Source: JAJPHW01 sp963771505 (GTDB taxonomy: Bacteria > Acidobacteriota > Terriglobia > Terriglobales > Acidobacteriaceae). From it: DNA of 64,000 bases. The DNA lies in the NCBI GenBank assembly GCA_963771505.1, contig CAVYTO010000006.1, positions 186,001 to 250,000 of the forward strand, given 5' to 3'. How positions within the stretch are numbered: the first letter of the stretch is position 1; every line of letters starts with the position of its first letter. The position numbers and the translations under genes were made by a program. The notes below the pieces were generated by a model. It was not told the DNA's origin. It made no database searches and saw only the letters and a list, made by a program, of their open reading frames with translations. Below are positions 52,969-61,044 of the stretch, one piece after another.

Positions 52969-54396
52969 TCAGGCGTGGACGGAGTACTCCTTCAGCTTGC
53001 GATAGAGGGTCGTCTTGCCGATGCCCAACATTTTGGCCGCCAGAAGTTTGTCGCCGTTCAGCTGAGAAATGGTATTCAGGATCGTGTTCCTCTCCAGTTC
53101 GGACATCGGCATGATCTTCGAACCCAGTTCGCTGGAAGAAGACATCAGACTTTGAGCGGTGTGAATCACGGTAGGCAAATCGCGTACGTGGATCACGGGG
53201 CCGCTACAAAGCGCACTCGCCCGCTCGAGGCAATTCTCCAATTCGCGTACATTTCCCGGCCAGTCGTAAGCCAGCATCGCTTTGAGGGCTTCATCGCTGA
53301 GCGTCTGCTCCTGTCCGGACTCGCGTGATGTCCGTTCGAGAACATGCGCCGCCAGCAACGGGATATCCTGCCGGCGCTCACGCAGTGGTGGAATGCGCAG
53401 ACTGAGCACATTGAGCCGGAAGTAGAGATCGCGGCGGAAGCTGCCTTGCGACACGCCTTGTTGCAGGTCGCGGTTCGTGGCGGCAAGTATCCTCACGTTG
53501 ATTGGAATCTGCCGGGTTCCACCCACGGGACGAATTTCTTTTTCCTGAATCGCCCGAAGCAACTTGGCTTGTAAATCGAGAGGCAGTTCGCCGATTTCGT
53601 CGAAGAATACGGTTCCGCCCTCGGCGATTGCGAGCAATCCTTCTTTAGCCTGGTTAGCGCCGGTGAACGCGCCTTTCACATAGCCGAACAACTCGCTTTC
53701 GATAAGGGTCGGCACGAGCGAGCCGCAATCGACGGGAATAAACGGGCGGTCGCGCAGCGGGCCGGAAAAATGAATCGAGCGCGCGACCATTTCCTTGCCG
53801 GTGCCGCTTTCCCCAAGAATAAGGACCGGATGGGTGCTGTGAGCTGCTTTGGCCACGATGCGGTAAAGCCGTTCCATCTCGGGAGCGCGGCCGATCATGC
53901 CGCCGAAGCCGTGCTTCGATTTGATCTTCTCGCGCAACATCCGGTTTTCACTTTTCAGTTTCAGGTGCGCCGTCACGCGTGCCAGCAAAAGCCGCAACTC
54001 CTCCATGCTGAACGGTTTGGTCACATAATCGTAAGCTCCTTCTTTCATGGCTTGAACCGCCGAGGAAACACTTGCGTATCCGGTGACGACGATGACTGCC
54101 GCATCGGGACGCTTTTCCCGAATTGTGTGCAGCGCCTGAAGGCCGCCCGCTCCGGGCAGCTTCATGTCAAGCAACAGAACGTCGACCGGCTGGGTTTCCA
54201 GTACCCGGTAGGCGTGCTCGGCGGAGTCTGCAACCGACGTCTGAAAGCCCAGCGACTGCGCCACTTCCCGGCACACTTCGCGCATGGCGCGCTCGTCGTC
54301 CACTATAAGTAGATTCAACAGGCTCGCGCCTTCAATCGGCGATGCTGAATGCGAGGGAAGATGCGTGGCTGGACTCAGCGTGGCGGCGGTGGTCAT
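52969..54396 (-). CDS. Sigma-54-dependent response regulator (NtrC family)
   Basis: 475 residues from the ATG at 54396, which follows AAGGAGAGCTT. Receiver domain with Asp77 (VDVLLLDMKLPG), then the AAA+ domain with Walker A GESGTGKEMVARSIHF, the sigma-54-contacting GAFTGA loop, and Walker B-type VFFDEIGELP. The C terminus is a Fis-type HTH ending in MLGIGKTTLYRKLKEY. It activates transcription at sigma-54 promoters upon phosphorylation. The kinase gene ends 14 bases before its ATG, so they form an operon. The targets are not visible. Confidence 0.94.
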   Translation of the reverse strand: MTTAATLSPATHLPSHSASPIEGASLLNLLIVDDERAMREVCREVAQSLGFQTSVADSAEHAYRVLETQPVDVLLLDMKLPGAGGLQALHTIREKRPDAAVIVVTGYASVSSAVQAMKEGAYDYVTKPFSMEELRLLLARVTAHLKLKSENRMLREKIKSKHGFGGMIGRAPEMERLYRIVAKAAHSTHPVLILGESGTGKEMVARSIHFSGPLRDRPFIPVDCGSLVPTLIESELFGYVKGAFTGANQAKEGLLAIAEGGTVFFDEIGELPLDLQAKLLRAIQEKEIRPVGGTRQIPINVRILAATNRDLQQGVSQGSFRRDLYFRLNVLSLRIPPLRERRQDIPLLAAHVLERTSRESGQEQTLSDEALKAMLAYDWPGNVRELENCLERASALCSGPVIHVRDLPTVIHTAQSLMSSSSELGSKIMPMSELERNTILNTISQLNGDKLLAAKMLGIGKTTLYRKLKEYSVHA

Positions 54397-54410
54397 AAGC
54401 TCTCCTTGAT

Positions 54411-55307
54411 TCAATTTTTCAGCGGCGCTTTGGCCGCGACTTTGTCTCTATGGTCCGAACTCATTAATTCCAGAATGGCGTTTGAAACTGCCTTCCGTGC
54501 GCCGTGCGGGAGAACATCCGGCGCTGCGGTGGGCAGCGAAACGATAACGGCAGTTCCCCTGCCGGGACAGCTTTGCACCTGAATTTGACCGCCCGCTTCG
54601 CGAACGATGGCGTTCACGGTGGCCAGACCTAATCCATGGCCTCCGGTAGTCTTCTTGGTAGTGAAAAAAGGCTGGAAAATCCTGGCCCGGGTGCGTTCGT
54701 CCATGCCGCTGCCGTTGTCGATGACGGCGACCTCGGTCATGCCGCCCAGGGCTGATGTTCCGTTTGCCGTTTGCAGGACGATTTTTCCCCCTTCGGGCAT
54801 CGCGTCGCGCGCATTTAAAACGAGATTCATGATCACTTGCTGCGCTTTAACTGGCTCAATCTTCATGGGATTAAGATCGGCAGCCAGGTCGGTTTCCAAA
54901 ACAAGATTTTCCCCAATCAGGCGGGAAAGCAAATCTCGCAGTTCCAAAATGATGTCGTTCCAGGAAAAAACTGCTGGCGTCCCTGCCTCCTGACTAGCGA
55001 CTGTCATCAGTTGCTGGATCAAAGCGGCACCGCGCTCCCCCGCTCCGCGGATTTCGCGGATGCAGTGCTGGACCCTCTCAAGGTCTGCCTGCCCTCGGAT
55101 CTGCGGAACCTCGACTCCCGGCATCTCGCCCGGCTTACTCATCGCGGTGCACATGAGGTCGCAATAAAGCATGATTCCCGTGAGCAGGTTATTGAAGTCG
55201 TGCGCGACCCCGTTGACCAGCCTCCCGACTGCCTCGAGGTTGGGGGTGGGCCGCTTAATTCTGGATCTCGACCGAACCTCAGAAGATCCCGACCTGATTG
55301 CCCTCAT
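54411..55307 (-). CDS. Sensor histidine kinase without membrane sensor domain
   Basis: 298 residues. His36 in NGVAHDFNNLLTGI is the phosphorylated histidine; the HATPase domain shows the N box (IMNLVLNARDAMPEGGKIVL), the DNGSGMDERT (G1) and GGHGLGLATV (G2) boxes. There are no membrane segments or PAS domains, so it is a cytoplasmic kinase, whose input is unknown. The partner is the sigma-54 regulator encoded directly after it. The N terminus (Arg/Ser-rich, ~22 residues) may not be translated, as the only start at 55307 is not supported by a clear ribosome site. Confidence 0.88.
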   Translation of the reverse strand: MRAIRSGSSEVRSRSRIKRPTPNLEAVGRLVNGVAHDFNNLLTGIMLYCDLMCTAMSKPGEMPGVEVPQIRGQADLERVQHCIREIRGAGERGAALIQQLMTVASQEAGTPAVFSWNDIILELRDLLSRLIGENLVLETDLAADLNPMKIEPVKAQQVIMNLVLNARDAMPEGGKIVLQTANGTSALGGMTEVAVIDNGSGMDERTRARIFQPFFTTKKTTGGHGLGLATVNAIVREAGGQIQVQSCPGRGTAVIVSLPTAAPDVLPHGARKAVSNAILELMSSDHRDKVAAKAPLKN

Positions 55308-55511
55308 TGCTTATCTCCCGACAGCTCGAGACTTGATTGGCATTTGACACGCCGCAAACGGGAAGTCGCGGTGCATATCTCGGAAAAGCGTCCACAACGG
55401 CTCCCTATTCGGGAATATAGAGAGCCGCGGTTGGGAACTAAAGGACACATGTCACATCGGAGTTGTGACGGATGAACATTCCGAACTCAAAGCTGTTTGG
55501 CTACTGAGGAC

Positions 55512-55542
55512 AAAAAATCCCTCCCAGGGGCACCTGGGAGGG
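55512..55542 (-). terminator. Intrinsic terminator of the cold shock gene
   Basis: On the minus strand, CCCTCCCAGG pairs with CCTGGGAGGG (55519-55528 and 55533-55542), followed by a T-run (A-run at 55512-55517 on the plus strand). Confidence 0.85.
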
Positions 55543-55568
55543 AATGACCGCTGTGGCAAAGCGAAAAA

Positions 55569-55775
55569 CTAGGCGGCCCGCATTACATTTCCTGCTTGAT
55601 AGCCCTTCGGCCCTTTAATGAGGTCAAACTCCACGGTTTCACCTTCGTTCAGAGTGCGGTACCCATTCTCTTGAATCGCCGAGAAATGGACGAAGACATC
55701 TTCCCCGGTTGAGCGTTGAATGAAGCCGTACCCTTTGGCTCCGTTGAACCACTTGACTGTGCCCTTTTCTCTCAC
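55569..55775 (-). CDS. Cold shock protein (CspA family)
   Basis: 68 residues from the GTG at 55775, which follows AAAGGAG by 8 bases; the open frame extends upstream to 55874, but that stretch does not resemble Csp. RNP1 reads KGYGFIQ and RNP2 reads DVFVHFSAI; GTVKWFN opens the OB fold. Binds single-stranded RNA/DNA as a chaperone. An untranslated leader of more than 200 bases with hairpins lies upstream, as in other cold shock mRNAs. Confidence 0.94.
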   Translation of the reverse strand: MREKGTVKWFNGAKGYGFIQRSTGEDVFVHFSAIQENGYRTLNEGETVEFDLIKGPKGYQAGNVMRAA

Positions 55776-55910
55776 TGAAACGCTCCTTTCACTTTTGACG
55801 CGGACTAATTTCCGGCTTCCCACTGAAGCGTGAGCTTCGTACGACCCCCCGTGGACAGCCAGAAATGCTCTCATCGACGGTCGGCGTCGCCAACTGGACC
55901 AATCGGGAAA

Positions 55911-56023
55911 ACTAGTTCCGCGGAACCGCCAGGCGGCCTGGAACTAGTGGGATCTCCGGATTGATCGCAGGTGAGGATCGCCAACAGCCGCTAAGAGCGG
56001 CTTTCGCCGTTGCAGGCGGCGAA
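55911..56023 (-). promoter_or_regulatory. Structured leader candidate upstream of the cold shock gene
   Basis: Hairpins: ACTAGTTCC (55911-55919) with GGAACTAGT (55940-55948); AGCCGCT (55986-55992) with AGCGGCT (55996-56002); TTCGCC (56003-56008) with GGCGAA (56018-56023). They lie 136-248 bases upstream of the GTG, on the minus strand. No T-run follows, so they are unlikely to be terminators. Leader thermosensor or protein site are both possible. Confidence 0.45.
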
Positions 56024-56109
56024 GCACCAGATAATATGCACTTAAGAGAGTTCTGACAAGAGGAAAATAACAAGAGGAACGCAAAGCGCAACGTGACTAT
56101 ATCTGCCAG

Positions 56110-56526
56110 TCATTTCCCGGTTTGCCGGCTATCGGTTTTAGGATTCGAATCACGCGGCTTGCGAAATGTTTGCAAAACGATCGCGCTGCTGATGCCGAAA
56201 CTTGCCACTGCGACTAATGCGCATACTCGGCTGGCGGCAGCGCTCATCTTCAGCCAATCAGCGAAAAACGCGGCGACAGCGAAACCTATTCCTATCAAAT
56301 TGAGCCATACCGGAGGATGCAGCGGCCGATCCCCCTGAGCGTTGTGAAACCGGACCTGCAACAATACGGCTGCGGACCCGATCGCGGCGACCACAATGAT
56401 CGCCAGAGGACTAAAAAAAGCGCGGCGGTCGGTGAAGAGAACGACTAAAGCCAGAATCCCACACAGAATTCCAGACGCAATTACAGTCATGCGGCGACGG
56501 GGCTCGGATTTGGGCAAATCGTTCAA
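56110..56526 (-). CDS. Small membrane protein of unknown function
   Basis: 138 residues with four hydrophobic segments (MTVIASGILCGILALVVLF, LAIIVVAAIGSAAVLLQVRF, WLNLIGIGFAVAAFFADW, VCALVAVASFGISSAIVLQ) and a Lys/Arg/Asp-rich C-terminal tail. No recognised motif. Its stop lies about 335 bases before the cold shock start on the same strand, so it is probably separate. Confidence 0.6.
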   Translation of the reverse strand: MNDLPKSEPRRRMTVIASGILCGILALVVLFTDRRAFFSPLAIIVVAAIGSAAVLLQVRFHNAQGDRPLHPPVWLNLIGIGFAVAAFFADWLKMSAAASRVCALVAVASFGISSAIVLQTFRKPRDSNPKTDSRQTGK

Positions 56527-56575
56527 TCTGACGAAGCAGTTTCGGCCGGCAACATCATTCTAGAAGCGAGTTGGC

Positions 56576-57028
56576 TTGAGAACGTGCATTTATTTTTGCG
56601 AGCCAAGAACCGCTGAATTATACTGTGTTCCTTTTTCTCCATTGACAGTCGCTCGGAGTAGCGCGAGCATCACGGTGCCGGGAATGTGGCAAAGCGTCAC
56701 TCGTTCAGCGGCCCGCGACCCCGTCAAGGGGTGTCCTAACCTGTGCACAAACTACCCATGCGCCTATAGTGGACGCGACTGTGGCAACCGCGGGAGTACT
56801 GCATTCTGGGCGGGAAATGCAACTAACCCGTTCGATGTTCTATACGTCGCAGGCGCGCAGGACTCTTCGATTCGAGGTTGGCAGATGAGTCTGTCGGCTG
56901 CAACCGGAGCGTTCAACGTCAGCTCGACGGGCACTTTGGGAATGTACGGCTGGCGAATTGTCTTAAACCGCGTGCATCGCAACCATCGAAATATTATTTG
57001 CGATTTTCTTGCTGAAACCGTTCGTTAG
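56576..57028 (+). pseudogene. Truncated remnant of an exported propeller (PQQ-like) protein gene
   Basis: The middle of this frame reads FWAGNATNPFDVLYVAGAQD and SSIRGWQMSLSAATGAFNVSS, which resembles the repeats of acidobacterial PQQ-type propeller lipoproteins; the normal N-terminal signal and the C-terminal repeats are absent. Before about 56640 and after 56945 the sequence is not protein-like. There is no suitable start. I read it as a gene fragment in a long intergenic stretch (56527-57254). Confidence 0.4.
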
Positions 57029-57254
57029 CCTGGTGAAGGCGCATCCCGATTCGCATCGCCAAGTTGTGCCGCTCCAAAAGACGTGCTTAAGTAAACCCTA
57101 CTGCCGGAGATAGCGCCGCGAAACCGTGGCGGTTACACACTACGTGAATTTACTTAGAGACTTTCATCCTCTTGACCCATACGTGGAGCGAACATAGCAT
57201 TCGCTCAGCCGTAAATTCAACTCAACGATCGCTTCAGCCCCCAGGAGGCTCCCC

Positions 57255-59252
57255 ATGCGCCGATTTCTGCTTTCGCTTACTCTAGCCGCGCTTTCAGGTG
57301 GATTGCTTTTTGCTAGAAACCCATCTCCACTGGTCAACCAGTCACTGAGTCCGGTCAGTGCTGCGCCCGGCGGAGCGGCTTTCACGCTCACCGTCACCGG
57401 CACCGGTTTCGTGAACGGGGCGGTGGTGGACTGGAACGGGTCGGCGCGATCCACCAGGTTCGTGAATAGTTCGAAGCTGACTGCCAGTATCACCGCCGCC
57501 GACATTGCTTCGGCTGCGACGGCCTCGGTTACAGCAGTGAATCCGAGCCCGGGCGGCGGCGTTTCCAACGTCGTTTATTTTCCAATCGCGCCCGAGACTG
57601 CGACAGTCGCTTTTGCCGCGCAGGAATTCACCAGCGTCAATTTCGGATCGCAGGGATGGGTGGCGACCGGCGACCTCAACGGAGATAGAAAGCTCGATGT
57701 GCTGGTGAGCCAGACCATCCAGGGAGTGGCGTCCTTCCTGGGCAACGGCGATGGAACGCTGCAAGCTCCACTGTTTAGTCAGGGGCCCTGTGCCTATGGA
57801 CAAGTGGCGCTCGGCGACTTTAATAATGACGGCAAGCTGGACGCGCTCGCAGTCGACAGCGGCGGCGATGTCTGCATCATGCAGGGAAACGGCGACGGCA
57901 CATTTCAGCCCGGCACCCTTATTTCAACTGGGACAACGAACCAGGGCCAATCGCCAATCATTGCCGACTTTAATCGAGACGGAAATCTCGATATCGCGGT
58001 AGCACAGGGGCTCGGAAGCACGGAGATATCCGTGCTGCTCGGCAACGGCGACGGCACCATGAAACCAGCGGTGCAGTATCAGAGCGGATTGGCATTTGGC
58101 GACGTTAAGGGCCTGGGGGTCGGCGACTTCAATGGTGACGGAAAACTCGACCTCGTGCTTGGCGGCGCCGGCATCTCGATTCTGTTAGGGAACGGCGACG
58201 GCACATTCCAGACCGCAAGTGTTCTCAGCCAGTCCGAAACCTTTGAGGCGATCGCGGTTGCCGACTTCAATGGCGATGGCAAACTCGATATCGCAGGTAG
58301 CGGTGAAACGCAAAGTCTTGTGGTCATGCTGGGCAACGGCAACGGGACATTTCAACCGGAAGCCGATTTCCCGGAAAACTACGAATCGAATTGCACTATG
58401 GTTGCCGACTTCAATAATGACGGAAAACTCGATCTCGGCTGCACTGACGGCTTTGCCCAAACCGTGACATCCATCTTCTTTGGAGACGGAACCGGCTCAT
58501 TCGGACCCCAGACCAGTTACGGCGGTTCCAACGGGGCAGTGTTCTCGTTAGCGCTCGGAGACTTCAACAATGACGGGCAGCTCGATATGATTGCCGGAAC
58601 CGCCAATTTCGGGGTGACGGTATTTCTGCAAACGAGCGTCTCTGCGTCTCCATCTTCGCTCACGTTTGCCACGCAACCGATTGGTACGAAGAGCGCTAAA
58701 CAAAGCGTCAGCTTCACAAATGTCGGGACTTCGATCGTGGATATTGGCGGAGTGGAGATCGTCGGGCCCAACGCGGCAGACTTTGTTCAAACCAACGATT
58801 GCGGTCCAACTTTAGGCGCGGGCGCGAGTTGCACGATCACGGTGCAATTTCAACCTACACTTGCAACGAGGGAGACCGCGGCCATTGCCGTCACCGACAG
58901 CGCGAAAGGCAGTCCACAGATGGTTCCTCTGTCGGGCACCGGCACCAATGAATTGATGACGCCCCATATCGTTCGATTTGGCAGCGTCACCGTGGGCCGG
59001 AGCAGTCAGCCCGTCACCGTGACGGTGCAGAACGTCAGCACTGTATCTCCGCTTTATGTCGGGCAGATTGCGATCCAAGGCTCGGATTCGACCGATTTCA
59101 GCCAGACTAACAACTGTCCGTATAAGTTGGGACCGGCGAAGTCCTGCCAGATCGTAGTCACGTTTACACCGACCGCTACAGGAAACCGGCTCGGAAGCGT
59201 TGGCGGATATTTATTGCCGATCCGGACTTACTTACAGGGAACGGGAAAATAA
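57255..59252 (+). CDS. Exported FG-GAP/VCBS-repeat protein with C-terminal ASH-like domains
   Basis: 665 residues with signal peptide (MRRFLLSLTLAALSGGLLFA). Residues ~30-115 form an IPT/Ig-like domain (VNQSLSPVSAAPGGAAFTLT). Seven FG-GAP repeats run from ~125 to 455 with D-x-N-x-D-G-x-x-D calcium sites (TGDLNGDRKLDVL, LGDFNNDGKLDALA, ADFNRDGNLDIAV, VGDFNGDGKLDLVL, VADFNGDGKLDIAG, VADFNNDGKLDLGC, LGDFNNDGQLDMIA), enough for a full seven-bladed propeller. Two ASH/choice-of-anchor-D domains follow (LTFATQPIGTKSAKQSVSF; IVRFGSVTVGRSSQPVTV). Surface or secreted; function unknown. An intrinsic terminator follows at 59271. Confidence 0.86.
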   Translation: MRRFLLSLTLAALSGGLLFARNPSPLVNQSLSPVSAAPGGAAFTLTVTGTGFVNGAVVDWNGSARSTRFVNSSKLTASITAADIASAATASVTAVNPSPGGGVSNVVYFPIAPETATVAFAAQEFTSVNFGSQGWVATGDLNGDRKLDVLVSQTIQGVASFLGNGDGTLQAPLFSQGPCAYGQVALGDFNNDGKLDALAVDSGGDVCIMQGNGDGTFQPGTLISTGTTNQGQSPIIADFNRDGNLDIAVAQGLGSTEISVLLGNGDGTMKPAVQYQSGLAFGDVKGLGVGDFNGDGKLDLVLGGAGISILLGNGDGTFQTASVLSQSETFEAIAVADFNGDGKLDIAGSGETQSLVVMLGNGNGTFQPEADFPENYESNCTMVADFNNDGKLDLGCTDGFAQTVTSIFFGDGTGSFGPQTSYGGSNGAVFSLALGDFNNDGQLDMIAGTANFGVTVFLQTSVSASPSSLTFATQPIGTKSAKQSVSFTNVGTSIVDIGGVEIVGPNAADFVQTNDCGPTLGAGASCTITVQFQPTLATRETAAIAVTDSAKGSPQMVPLSGTGTNELMTPHIVRFGSVTVGRSSQPVTVTVQNVSTVSPLYVGQIAIQGSDSTDFSQTNNCPYKLGPAKSCQIVVTFTPTATGNRLGSVGGYLLPIRTYLQGTGK

Positions 59253-59270
59253 AGTAGTTTCCGTCCTAGT

Positions 59271-59309
59271 CCGCTCCACGCTGCTTGATCGGGCGTGGAG
59301 CGGTTTTTT
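59271..59309 (+). terminator. Intrinsic terminator of the FG-GAP gene
   Basis: CCGCTCCACGC (59271-59281) pairs with GCGTGGAGCGG (59293-59303), then six T. Confidence 0.88.
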
Positions 59310-59320
59310 CAGCTTTAATT

Positions 59321-59980
59321 TCAGCTCGCCACCCACTCCGCATCCCTGTGTTCGCCATGATTGACGGCGTAAAGAACCAGCTCTACGCGGCTAGATACTC
59401 CCAGTTTGTCGAATATTCGGAATAGATATTTTTTTACCGTGTTTTCGCTCAAACCCAGTTCGCGCGAGATTTCGCGGTTGCTCAATCCGTCGGCAACAAG
59501 TGCAACGACCTGCTCTTCGCGCGGGGTGAGCAGCTTGCGGCCACCGGAGTCGACCACCCGCAACGATGGAACCTGCGTCAGCGCGTCGAGCAAGTATTGC
59601 AGTTGCTCGCTGTTCGCCCACACCTGACCACGGTGCACGCTTTCGATGCACTTACAAAGCATGCGAAACGGCGAATCGTAAAAGCAAAAGAGTCCGCGTG
59701 CGCCGGAACGGAAAGCGTTGACGACGGATTCACGGTCGGGCCGTTCGAGCAGCACGATGATCTCCAGCTCCGGACGCGCAAGGTGAAGCTGGCGCACGAT
59801 ATTGAAATCCTGCTGGCCATCTCGCTCCGCATTCATGACAACCACTTGCGCGCCGCCCGACTCGATGGCGTCGAGCATTGCACTTTCGGTCAACTCACAC
59901 AGGCTGATGACGAATTCGGGTCGGCGCCGCAGCGCACGCAGCAGCAACTGCGATTGCATTTGATTGGAATCGACCAGCAA
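59321..59980 (-). CDS. LuxR-type regulator with degenerate receiver
   Basis: 219 residues from the TTG at 59980; the frame stays open upstream without a better start, and a few N-terminal residues may be missing. The receiver-like domain (VDSNQMQSQLLLRAL, VVVMNAERDG) has Asn50 at the normal phospho-Asp position. The LuxR HTH reads LTPREEQVVALVADGLSNRE ... LGLSENTVKKYLFRIFDKLG. It cannot be phosphorylated in the usual way. Located divergently from the exopolysaccharide operon at 60265, with 284 bases between, so it is a likely regulator of that operon. Confidence 0.82.
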   Translation of the reverse strand: MLVDSNQMQSQLLLRALRRRPEFVISLCELTESAMLDAIESGGAQVVVMNAERDGQQDFNIVRQLHLARPELEIIVLLERPDRESVVNAFRSGARGLFCFYDSPFRMLCKCIESVHRGQVWANSEQLQYLLDALTQVPSLRVVDSGGRKLLTPREEQVVALVADGLSNREISRELGLSENTVKKYLFRIFDKLGVSSRVELVLYAVNHGEHRDAEWVAS

Positions 59981-60264
59981 TACGCCGATGGTTACGGGGA
60001 ACTCGGTATGCGTGGCGCGCGTAGGTTCCTCAATTCGAGCCGAACAATTTTTCTGGGTTTGGTTGGATGGTAGTTGGTGCCGGCTCGCGGCTTCGGTGAC
60101 ATGACTACATCGGTAATGTTGATCGCTGTGGAAAACCGTTCCGATATCGGGCTTAGCGGTTCCGCACTAGCTACTTTCGAGCACTGTCCCTTTTATGTCT
60201 TGTGGGGTTCTCGCCGAGCGCTTAGCTTTGCCTATATCTTCAAGGAAAGTTTTACTCACAGTTC

Positions 60265-61017
60265 ATGAAATGGCGGCTCATTCACGGTGGATTATTGTGT
60301 GCGGTGATAGCGACCCTTGTCGCTCACTCCGCTTCACAGGAGCGAACCAGGAGCACGAATACGCCAAGTGAACTGCCCACGACATCCGGTATGGCGGACG
60401 GTACGGACGAAGGAGCAACAAAAAATCAGAGTCCAGCCCTGACGGGGGAACGTCGTCCGCCATACCGGCTACATCGCAGCGACATCATGAACGTAAATTT
60501 CACGTTCTCGCCCGAATACAACCAGACGGTGAGCGTCCAGCCGGACGGGTTTATTGCCCTTCGGGGGGCGCAGCCGGTGCGCGCTGAGGGCATGACGATA
60601 GCGCAGTTGGTTGAGACTGTGCGCGCGGAATATTCTGCAACGCTCAACGACCCCGAAATTGCAATCTTATTGCAGGATTTCGCCAAACCCTACTTCAGCG
60701 CCATGGGCGAGGTTGGACGGCCCGGTAAGTATGAAATGCGAGACGACATCACGCTCTCGGAAGCGCTCGCCCTGGCAGGGGGTTTCACCCCGCAAGCGAA
60801 ACATTCGCAGGTCGTGGTCTTTAGGAAAGTGAACGATCAGGTTGTGGAATCGCACCTGGTCAACCTCAAGCAGATGCTGAACACGCGCAGTCTGACTGAG
60901 GAGATGCATTTGCAGACGGGAGACTTCATCTACGTGCCGAAGAATTCGATCTCCAAGATTCGGCAATATCTTCCAACTTCAAGCCTGAGCATGTATTCAA
61001 CACCGCAACAGTTTTAG
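60265..61017 (+). CDS. Polysaccharide export protein (Wza/OPX family)
   Basis: 250 residues with a signal peptide (MKWRLIHGGLLCAVIATLVA-HS). A poly_export domain (RLHRSDIMNVNFTFSPEYNQ, VSVQPDGFIALRGAQPVRAE) and one SLBB domain (FSAMGEVGRPGKYEMRDDIT) follow, and YVPKN near the end. These proteins line the outer membrane exit of Wzy- or ABC-dependent polysaccharide export. It is short for Wza (one SLBB, no C-terminal membrane helix), so it may be a periplasmic-type OPX protein. First gene of an exopolysaccharide operon. Confidence 0.9.
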   Translation: MKWRLIHGGLLCAVIATLVAHSASQERTRSTNTPSELPTTSGMADGTDEGATKNQSPALTGERRPPYRLHRSDIMNVNFTFSPEYNQTVSVQPDGFIALRGAQPVRAEGMTIAQLVETVRAEYSATLNDPEIAILLQDFAKPYFSAMGEVGRPGKYEMRDDITLSEALALAGGFTPQAKHSQVVVFRKVNDQVVESHLVNLKQMLNTRSLTEEMHLQTGDFIYVPKNSISKIRQYLPTSSLSMYSTPQQF

Positions 61018-61044
61018 ATCGGCAATTGCAAGCGTCACTCGTCT

